Source: Paragonimus westermani (taxonomy: Eukaryota > Platyhelminthes > Trematoda > Plagiorchiida > Troglotrematidae). Taken from it: a stretch of DNA of 64,000 nucleotides. Shown here one piece after another: positions 55,140 through 64,000 of the stretch. The notes beneath the pieces were generated by a model. That model was given only the letters and a program-made list of their open reading frames with translations. It made no database searches and was not told the origin of the DNA. The first letter of the stretch is position 1. Each line of letters begins with the position of its first letter. Made by a program: the position numbers and the translations under genes. The DNA lies in contig QNGE01003222.1 of NCBI GenBank assembly GCA_008508345.1, positions 1 through 64,000 of the forward strand, given 5' to 3'.

Positions 55140-56660
55140 AGCCACGATGAATACGGCTCGGAGTTTAGTGGGCACGTCTGTAGACTACCAACCCTCTTTA
55201 CTCACTAAAATTCTAACCCCACTGAAACAAAAATTTCAGAAATACCCCAGTAAAGATTCTTTTGAAATGATCGGTGACTTGAACAGAATCGGCCTTGTTA
55301 ACAAACTTATGTGTTCCGTAGACGTTCAGTCAATTTTCACAAGTGTTCCGCTGCAAGAAACGATTGACTATATTTGTGAGCTCATTGAAATGAGTCACAA
55401 TTCGTTGCCACTTCCTACCAACATATTGAGGGAAACTTTGTTGCTCCATACTGAGGATGTCAGTTTTCGTTTTCTCGAGCGATCCTACCGTCAAATAGAC
55501 ACAGTAAACATGGGGAGTCCACTGGGTCCCATCCTAGCAGACCTTTTCACACTAAAAATTGAGCATCAGCAAGCTACGGAGATAAGAAACTTGTCATATT
55601 AGAAGCGTTACATCGATGACATTAATTCTCAGTCGATCCAGACAGATGATAGATAACCTGGTGCAACGTCTAAAGAGTTGTCATCCTAATCTAAAAGTCA
55701 CTTGTGAATTTGTGGCCAACAACTGCATGCAATTTCTATATATTCTTATGAGTCGTCCAGAAGATGGCTGGGTTAGAAGAACTGTTTGTAGGAAACCCAC
55801 CTGGCCCGGTTAATGCCTTAACTTCAACACCTTCACACCGGTCCAAAATGAACGAACACTAGTGAATACTCTGTTCACAGGAGCAAGGCGAACCCGTGCG
55901 CACGACAGCCTTGCGGAAGAACTAGACCTGACTACTTCTGTCCTTCAGTCAATCAGTCACCCCGGTAGGTTCATAGATAAGCACAGCAGATAAAGGGTAC
56001 CACCCGAAGAGGTACAGAAGAAGGTATACATAGAGCTCTCTTTTAAGAATGATTTTATCACACACTAGACGACACGGCGATTGAGAAACTCAATTAAGCT
56101 GACGTTCAGTGCACTTGAACTCCGTGTAACCGCTTAGACTATGAATTTACCAGTGCCTTCAAGCAAAAGAGATCAGCCTATCGGTGCCACTTCACAATGT
56201 GTTTACCAATTTGCATGTAATTGCGGAGAAAGTTACATAGGCAGAACCGAGAGATGCTTGAGCTCCAGAATGAAGGAATATTTACCTTAATGAATGCGTG
56301 TTACCGATGAATATAGAAACGTTGCTGAAACGCGTAAACAACAAGTTTCCTCAGTCCCTAGACATGTCCTGACCACCGGTTACACTATTGATCCATCTTG
56401 TATATTCATAATTTTGTGACACCATTCTAACTCAAGATTCTTACGGTTGGCTGGAGCAGTTGCAACCAACCGAATCAAACCAGCTCTCTGAGGTCAGAAA
56501 CTGTTCATGAACTTGACCCTTCCCTGGACTTAATGACCTATTCTAGCCCTCTTATTGATTATCCACACCTTTAGTTGTTTGCTATAAAAATCCATCCATG
56601 TTATTGTGTATTTGGCACTGATGAGTCAATACGAAATGCTTGCATCTATCAATTTTTGTG
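55140..56660 (+). mobile_element. PLE 5: Penelope-like element, RT core to 3' end
   Basis: This is a 5'-truncated PLE that is readable to its C-terminus. The frame 55,147-55,602 carries SVDVQSIFTSVPLQETIDY (RT motif A region) and MGSPLGP (55,510-55,530). One TAG at 55,600 precedes an intact catalytic RYIDD (55,606-55,620). A frameshift leads to 55,616-55,813 with LKSCHPNLKVTCE and RTVCRKPTWPG. Then come FNTFTPVQNERTLVNTLF, LAEELDLTTSVLQ and VPSSKRDQPIGATSQ. 56,201-56,254 is the GIY-YIG endonuclease box, VYQFACNCGESYIGRTER. About 56,350-56,395 has RHVLTTGYTIDPS. 56,429-56,488 has NSRFLRLAGAVATNRIKPAL. 56,507-56,527 has MNLTLPW. RT plus GIY-YIG defines PLEs. It is the youngest-looking PLE here, but still dead (stops, frameshift). 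It is the same subfamily as PLE 2 and lies antisense in a TBCEL intron. Confidence 0.95.
56611..56652 (+). ncRNA. Hammerhead-ribozyme-like motif at the 3' end of PLE 5
   Basis: The hammerhead core is complete in order. CTGATGA (56,618-56,624) is followed by stem II GT-CAAT-AC (56,625-56,632) with the conserved first G-C pair, and GAAA (56,633-56,636). Stem III is TGC-TT-GCA (56,637-56,644), with the last A of GAAA facing T56,645, and the cleavage site follows ATC at 56,646. Stem I pairs 56,612-56,617 with 56,647-56,652 (U-A, one A-C mismatch, G-U, C-G, A-U, A-U). Minimal hammerheads with very short stems II and III are known in the terminal repeats of Penelope-like elements. This one is in the element's sense orientation about 85 bp after the last coding box. 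The mismatch and two-base-pair stem II suggest decay or weak activity. Confidence 0.65.
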
Positions 56661-57474
56661 TTCTAACTGCTCTGTCCAAACATAAGTATACCGTGGTAAA
56701 ACTATGAGCATAAGACCGACGCCGTTAGCTCCAGCAACGTTGCGAAAATATTTTGGACATGGAATTTTACATCTGATTAGGCGCATGCTCTGAGGAAACG
56801 AATAAGCATTCCTTTGTAGCATACACAAATCAGTTGTGAACAACCTGATGCCTTGTTCCCCTAAAAGGATTCGACCTTCTAAAATCTAAAAACAGTTAAA
56901 AATATTTGATTCTACATAACAAATGAGTCCTGAAGACAGTCACAGTCAGCGAACAGTCAACAACCCCGATCAGTTCTTAAGTCGCGTTTCGAAAGGTTTC
57001 GCTAACAATGAATTTGCCCGATAGGGCAACAGGATCGGTAGTCATACGGCTAAGCCCGAATGTATTAGAAAAATTACGGAACTACCCAGCATCCACAGGC
57101 TGTGGAAACTTGACTAGTCATGTGGTGAACCGTTGTTTCCAATTGTGTATCCTGACCGTGGCCTATCATGGACTGCCCACATATTCATGTAGTCGCTCCA
57201 AACTTCGGGAACACACGAGAAATGAGTTTTAAGTTCGGCATCGCAAAAACGAAAATCTACGTTGTACCCAGCTGTGAATTCGCCAAATGACCGAGGCCAC
57301 TGGCCATCATACAAACCGTCTAGAATGACATTGATGGACAAACGATGCTAGTTTGTCATAATGTCGTAGGAATTTCACAGTTGTCGTGCACCAAACGCCT
57401 AAGTATATAATGTATGCGATGACATTGGAGTCTTCGGTTAACAGTTAGCCTGTGGGTACTAAGCTAGTGTCCAC

Positions 57475-57489
57475 GATGATGATGATGAC

Positions 57490-57551
<62 letters not shown>

Positions 57552-57598
57552 CGATGATGATGACGATGATGATGATGACGATGATGATGACGATGATG

Positions 57599-57630
<32 letters not shown>

Positions 57631-57665
57631 GATGACGACGATGATGATGATGATGACGGTGATGG
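57475..57665 (+). repeat. Imperfect (GAT)n array, about 190 bp
   Basis: Roughly 60 GAT units are interrupted by GAC and GGT variants, with the interruptions denser toward the 3' side. The tract is preceded by CCAC, as in the array ending LINE 1. It is open in several frames (poly-Met, poly-Ile, poly-Ser), which is an artefact of the repeat. It lies inside a TBCEL intron. It may mark the tail of a lost RTE-like insertion, but no coding remnant was found upstream. Confidence 0.95.
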
Positions 57666-59779
57666 GAATGAAGCCGCGCTTCTCAAACATTCTGGCGAGA
57701 ACTTGTGGTTATTAGTGATGAAATAGTGCCGATTCACATCGTCTTTATGTACGGAGGCGATATGGCCATCACGTTTAAAGGAATGGCATTCAATTTGACA
57801 GATTCATTTGAAGATTGGACGCATAGATTTAACAATAAAAATCACCAAGTTAGTTACTCTGCATGACGAGTAAAATTTTAACCCTAATTAGCGTAGTTCA
57901 AAGATCTGTATAACGGCGCCTCAATTTCCAGTAACATCTAATCAAACATATGATCGTTAAATGCGCGTGTAATTCATCAGCAGATGCAATCCACGGCGAA
58001 AGAATGCCGCTCATTCTCCAAACATGACACGCACTAAGAAGACTACTTTCTAATCCTGACCTCAACCTGACAAAATATCTATGGGACATAGTCTACAGGG
58101 AAGTACACGAAAACGGTAGAATTGGTGGCTGCCCACCAGGGCAAAAGTGTGAGCGGAAGTAACATCGAAATGAAGTAAATTCGGATATCACCGATGCCCT
58201 TGTAAAGAACACGAAAAAATGTATCAACAAAGTTCCGAAGTGAAACGAATAAAGTTAATCGTGCTGACTCTAACGGAATACATTTCTAGGTTACCTTATA
58301 AGTCTATCACAATCGTCATTACTATCTTTTTTCACAAACAACAAAAATCGATAGGCTTCAAATAACTATTTGCTGCACTGACTTGTGACGATTACAATTA
58401 CCTAGACATGAAAAGACGCACTATGAGACATGTAATGAAATCATTTGTACAATATCGGCTGACATAACAACTATATCTGAACGTTTATGGGTATGCACAT
58501 ATGCCTGTTTGACCAGAATGCTGATGTTACGCGCTTTACTTTGTACAGTAGGATCCGAACGGCCGTTCAGATCCACATTGTGGCTATTTGGTAATAATAT
58601 ACAGTCCAACATTTTCTTCTTCTTTCTTTATCTTCAAACTAGGCCTCGCTATTTCCTCTATTCTCACAGCTCACTGCATATCTATCACTGTTGATAAGAT
58701 AACAGTCGATCTAGTAGCCTGGAAACAAAATTTTGGTATTGACTAGATAAATCACCTGATGTTCCTAGCAGGGTGATCGGTAGCAAATAACTGACCATAG
58801 CAATTTCTCCATTTTCTCCACCATGCACAACAACCACAGATCCTCATCTCAGAGAAGAGTAGAACGTGAACAAAAACGTCAATCCACATAATCTATTCTG
58901 CCAACACTCAAAATCACCCACTCAAGCATATCAGACCTTCCAAACTGACAGTCAGACTGCTTACAAACACACACCGGACGCTAATGAATAGCAGAAGGCA
59001 AGACGGTCACAATCGACCGCTTGTGACATTTCAAAAAAACGGAAAATTAACTAATATACTGACGTTTACTACACTTTTGGGAAAGTACATAAGTGGCAAT
59101 GTAATTACTGTGCTTGAAGTATTTCCGATAGAACATACTATGTGTTGGCTCAGTATAACCATGTCACGCTCTGCTATGCATGTTATATACTTAAACTTGT
59201 GAAAATTTACACCATTCTAGAAAAGCAGCAAGTGCTATATTTGAAAGCTTTGGATAAAGGGCTCACACAGAACTCAAGTACAGAAAGTCTAATCGAAATG
59301 GGCCATATAATGAAAATTATTTGCATGCGAAATACCAGATTAAACGATAGGGTGTAACAATCAACGGTTTTAATCACTCACTGACAATTGGAAACCAGGA
59401 AAAAACATTATGTGATGGTGGTATAGCTAACAGTAACAAATCCATTTAGTAGCCGTGCATGTAACGTCCCCCAGTAACAGCATCCATTGCATTCAACCGC
59501 TGTCGCTGTCTAACGTCCATACAAAGGCAGTCGCTGACACTCTAACCTGGGGAGTTGCCTTTGAAATTGAGCCTATAATCGAGGTTACGCTGATAACCAT
59601 GCACCCTCAATGTGTGCAACCCACACCAGAGTAAATATGATGCACAGCATAAAAACCGAAGTCATAAAAGCTGACATTTTCACCGTTACTCAGTTCGCTG
59701 CAACCCACCTACACAAACCTGCCGATAATACACAGCGTTGCCGTAAAAACAAAATTGAAGAACAGAGATTGCGGATTAC

Positions 59780-60254
59780 CTGAAATACCGGCAACGAAGA
59801 GCCCAATCGCAAGTTAGTTAGCTTGGGCATCCATTCCGCAAGCGCATCAATGCTTTCCCATCGACTGATCAGTGTTTCCGAAAGTCCCAGAGTGTGTACA
59901 CAAGCAAACAAATGCAGCGATTGTCTGTTCGGTGTTACTGACTCGTTAATAGCCATGCCCACATCGGGTAACTTGTCCACCTTACCGCCACGACCTTTGT
60001 TCATGATTGTGGGGAGTGGAGTTGGGATATGTGCAATTGGGTTACCCAACAGGACTAGGTGTTCCAGGCCAGGAAAATGTCGTACCAATCGACAGACGGT
60101 CCACCAGCTGGAGATCCCGTTATCACTGAGGTAGAGCGTACGTAAACTCGGAAATATGGGAATGTTGTTGCATGCGTCGAACGAGTCACCTGCGCCTTCC
60201 AGGCAGCCATCATCCGCACCGTATTTATTTAAAGCCACGTGCAACGTTGACAGA
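59780..60254 (-). CDS. TBCEL: TBCEL internal exon (leucine-rich repeats)
   Basis: This 475-nt exon encodes the C-terminal leucine-rich repeats of TBCEL: LSTLHVALNKYG; LRTLYLSDNGISSWWTVCRL, then FPGLEHLVLLGNPI; and VHTLGLSETLISRWESIDAL, then LTNLRLGSSLPVF. The W after each repeat's LS-N/T-(I/L)SxW is typical of TBCE/TBCEL repeats. The acceptor is ttgttttag at 60,255-60,263 (phase 2 entry); the donor is CAG|gtaatcc. The open frame continues upstream to 60,289, but that part is not similar to the family and lies before the acceptor. Compared with vertebrate TBCEL there are two insertions, an acidic stretch after KYG and a segment after NPIAHIP. Earlier exons (start codon, CAP-less N-terminus, first repeats) were not found in the window. 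Confidence 0.92.
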
Positions 60255-63200
60255 CTAAAACAACGCAATAACCAGCCGATATTCATCAAGTTAACTTTCA
60301 GTTATCACTAAAAATAGGATTAGCATAAGCCCAATGGATGGATAAAAACAGAAGTGAAATTTCAGAGAAACGGGAGAAAAAGAAAGAGAAAGGCTACCGT
60401 ATGTGTTTCGAATCGATGAACAGAATAAGTGTGTGGTTCGAAATAATATATATCCACACACACATGATTAACACAACCTCTCAATGAGTGCTTAGTAGCC
60501 CTGCGGCACCATCTGAGAGATCGGTACCGCAACCAGAGTCGATGATCCTAGGTATCCGGTCTTGGAATGAATGCACGACACGCATATATCGAAAGAACAG
60601 GCCATCATTTTGCATTGCACATATGGTTGTCACCAGAAATGATGAATGCCGCAGGTATGATGAGCAGCGTCCTATTTAAGTAAAATCATAATCTGAAAGA
60701 ACAAACTACAATCATGTAACAAGGTCGGAAACCTCAAGACTAACTTCTTGAACCTACTTTGGCGTTTAAATTCGGCGAAGGAGATACAAAAGTCTGAATT
60801 CGTGAACCAAACGACAGTGAGGAGTACCTCGGAAAAAAGGAAATGGCATTTAGAAAATTTGTTTCGGCTAACTTTTAAAATGAACGCAAAGAGGGAACTA
60901 TTGCTCAGGGCACGATCTGCAAACACTCAGCAGTCGTAGTTGCTACTCACGTTTCACCTCACACCTAGCGCCCCTTCGGACTAGAAGAATGTGTTTGATA
61001 CAAACAAATGGCGAAACACGAGTCTGAGGACAACTCGACAAAACCGATCAACGGTGAGGATAAAACGTGTACGGCTCAGTAAAAATCACTTGCTTTGACA
61101 GACAGCAAGGGGAGTAACAACGATTACAGAAACAGAGCGATAAAAACCGTAAGCAATCCGCCTCCTAAATGTCAGTATCTCCCCATACAGGACAACCATT
61201 AATTTGTGGCTGCAGATTAATTAAATGGCGTAGACGGATGGGTTTTCAGTATCTCAACATATATACTCATGGGAATCCGCTCACTAAGTCCTAATACCCT
61301 CCCGCAACTTTTCAACACAAACAAGTACTTATTTCAAACGTGCTTATTTAATTAGGTAACCTTGGTTTACGCATAATCATGTTGATTCTTGGTTATACAG
61401 TCGTATTAATAACCGTTGACATACTGCTGTTAACTATGACAATCTAACTAAAAATATATATCGCTCCAAGAATGAGTGTTGTTTGACACAATGGAAATGA
61501 TTGCTGCGATATTATTCTGAATGGTGCAAAATAAATTGGATGTACAGTTCAGTTGAATAATTGTGCAGGCTGACTCCATCGAGAAATCATCGGGGTAACG
61601 TACGAAAATTGTTTCGACCAGTAAACCCAGTGATTGAGAGATATCAGGTAACTTCAGTTCTTTGAAAAAGGGTTGCTCTAACGCTCAACACCAGACCAGT
61701 GAATGTGACTGAACAGCTTGAAGTTTGACTGCGGTATAGAAGTCTAGAATGACTTGCTAGTAGCTACAATGAGTCTTATCACTCACGGAAACAGTGGCAA
61801 ATTGACTGCCAGAACGGTACCATTAGAAGTTAACAAGACAAGTGCTGTATTTTCTGACCGTATCCAAACTGCCTGACGATTAATGTTATATTTCCGGATG
61901 TAGTTAATTGAACAGCATGGTAACCATGATCATGCTGGCGTCGTATGTGGTAGTTCAACACCAGATAGGCCTAAGATACTAAGGATGAGCCTTAATAAGT
62001 GGGCTGCATGAAACCGAGAGGGACCGGTGATAAAACCTATCGGAATACGAAGCTGTGACCAAAATGTGAACAGTGTTCGACTTGAGAAGAGGTCCACATC
62101 ACCAACCTTTAAATAGCTTATTGATATATTCTAGGTAGAGCAGATAGTGTCATATCGGTTGCAACACGTTTGGTTGCATCCGTGTTGTATTGAGTTAATC
62201 AGTGACGGAAACTAAAGGAAGCCAGCAAAAAGAAGTCGTTTGAGATATACAGCTTTTGATTCCACACACAAGTTGTATTCAGCATAAACCAGACAGAGTA
62301 AACAAACATGAGTGACCACTCTCCGCATCCACGTTTGTTTATCACTAGCAATGGAAACAGACAAATTTTCGTACTGTATGGCTCACCATGTAAGCTTTGT
62401 GTTGAGTAAACTATGAGTTTACCCGTGTGTCTCACAGTTTTAGGTAAGCTTCGAGTGACATACAAACAGGGGCTCGTTGACCAACCAGTGCTGTTGGAAA
62501 CCAGTCCGAAGACCACAGGCCCTAAATAAATCTCTACGATGCAGGTGTTTAGGAACTTATTTCAGTGGCCAAAAGCGTAGGTATCAAGAACAAGCTTGTT
62601 AACTCAATGTCTTCTGTCAAGCGTAACACAAACCGGAAGCCTCAAAAACAAAGGTACATCCTGAATCCCAACGATAGAACACGGTCTCCGCTCTGATATC
62701 AGAAATGAACATATACGCGCTGTTCACTCACATCCGAAGGCACAGGTTTTGAACAACTCAAACATTAAGAACACCTGGAAAAAACGCAATGTGGGCAGAA
62801 TTCGTTAACTCGCGCAGAAGTGTATACATTTCGTGGTTGAGAAATGATTCAGGAGCCTGTCATAGTAAAATAAAATTAGCCCGGAGAATCTGAACGTAGC
62901 AGCATGAAAATGTGTGCATGAGGCGCAGTTAAAGAATTTGGCATACGGTAGTCGCATCCCAGAGGGGCAACCTTTGAGGGACCACGTTCCGTCTGGCGAG
63001 TCAAGCTTTACGACCCCACAGAGACCAAATATAAATACGACCAAGGGCAGACCACAGTGTTTTTCCACTCAACTGTTGAGGTGTGGAGTCCAGTCTACTC
63101 GACACATTCAGTGTACAGACATTCAGGTTAACCCGAGCCGCTGGTGGCATTACCTCCCCACCTTACACTTAAATCATCCTGTTACTACTCAAAATACAGC

Positions 63201-64000
63201 TCACTGGTGAACTGTTCAAATTACTTGACCACAAGCCCATTGAATTAGCTGCAACTTACAAAAGGGTGGCAGTTGACTTCAGTGTGTTTTCCTAATGCTA
63301 TGTCTGCCTGATAAAGGTCCGTAATAGTGTCCTAACCAACACCAAATCAACCATACACAACACCTATTTCGTCCACTGTCACCTGGTGAATTGTTGCGAC
63401 TTAAGAAATGGAACACCTAGACCATCCACTCATCTTAACAGGCATTGCAAGCATAGAACGCACTGGTATTGGTACAAGAAATGAAGTTTATATGGAAAAA
63501 TGCTGAACAACACATTAGTAACCCTCAGCGTGTTTGAATGTGCGAAAGGGTTCCAGAAGGTCACAGATTGAGAATTTGCTGACGGTTCTAGTGTCAGGGC
63601 GACAAGGACGTTAAACGCCTTGTAGAAGGGAGGGGAAATTCTAAGAAAATCCAGAGTAGAGGTGAGAAAACTAGATAAGAACAAATGAGTTATTAAAATC
63701 GGCGACTGTACAAGCACCTCTTCAAATCAATCGCGAGAAAATACGACCAGGATCTTACAAATCTGCCTGTTATTCTAACAGAAAAACTATGGTATGCAAA
63801 GCATTTGAACTTACTAGCCATCAACAACGGCATGAACGTTTTAGAAATGGTGTAGAAAGATGTAGCATCAACTGCACAATATTCAACGAGAGGAGTGCAA
63901 TACACAAACAACCACAGGTCACTTTTCTGAAAATGACAAAACTGGTCTTGTATACCGCTGGCGAAAGAGGGCCAACCTTTGGTGGAGACCATAAGTGATG
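60255..64000. other. Upstream TBCEL intron and flank; no exon recognised
   Basis: The minus strand should carry an intron of TBCEL from 60,255 on. I found no LRR-encoding exon with a matching phase up to the window edge, so the 5' exons probably lie beyond 64,000. Open frames on both strands (for example 62,914-63,210 + and 63,693-63,992 -) resemble nothing I know. Confidence 0.45.

Larger units (their letters stand above)
54659..59779 (-). other. TBCEL intron of about 5.1 kb holding PLE 5 and a GAT array
   Basis: Donor CAG|gtaatcc, acceptor cgtacag, phase 0. Inside are PLE 5 in the opposite (+) orientation (55,140-56,660) with its hammerhead-like motif, and the imperfect GAT array (57,475-57,665). 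The remainder (57,666-59,779) shows nothing recognisable. Confidence 0.88.

Noticed and set aside
57452..57737. Long open frames of poly-Met, poly-Ile and poly-Ser
   Set aside because: Artefacts of the GAT trinucleotide array; present on both strands and in several frames.
1..64000. CRISPR array, operons, bacterial mobile elements, rRNA genes
   Set aside because: No direct-repeat/spacer structure, no closely packed genes with ribosome-binding sites, and no rRNA-like sequence; splice sites and retroelements show a eukaryotic genome.

Overview
This is a eukaryotic, animal-type window with no bacterial-style gene packing. Only one host gene is recognisable. The rest is A+T-leaning non-coding DNA filled with decayed retrotransposons. 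The combination of Penelope-like elements (PLEs), RTE-like LINEs of the type common in flukes, about 5 kb introns and a conserved animal tubulin-cofactor gene suggests a flatworm, most likely a trematode with a large genome. The taxon is inferred from element types, not proved.

Layout. Positions 1-770 (+) hold the 3' part of a PLE. 771-11,990 shows nothing recognisable. 12,040-14,360 (-) is the most complete PLE relic, running from the N-terminal region through reverse transcriptase (RT) to a GIY-YIG remnant. A weak hammerhead-ribozyme-like sequence lies upstream of it at about 15,846-15,895 (-). 21,560-22,680 (-) is a third, heavily decayed PLE. 30,225-31,272 (+) is an RTE-like LINE 3' half ending in a (GAT)16 tract. 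42,990-44,230 (+) is a fourth PLE. 45,125-45,930 (+) is an RTE-like RT core. 48,894-60,254 (-) carries the last four recognised coding exons of a TBCEL (tubulin-folding cofactor E-like) gene. Its larger introns contain a fifth PLE (55,140-56,660, +) with a hammerhead-like motif just 3' of it, and a long imperfect GAT array (57,475-57,665). 60,255-64,000 shows no exon; the 5' part of TBCEL should lie there or beyond the window.

The retroelements are dead: each is broken by stops and frameshifts, and several have lost catalytic residues (YADD to YAEK in the second LINE; the PLE RT YIDD box to FIND in PLE 2). They represent several PLE lineages of different ages. The TBCEL exons, by contrast, join in phase across three introns with GT-AG boundaries and look intact. 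The one observation that goes beyond ordinary repeat annotation is the hammerhead-like fold about 85 bp downstream of the PLE C-terminal coding end at 56,611-56,652.
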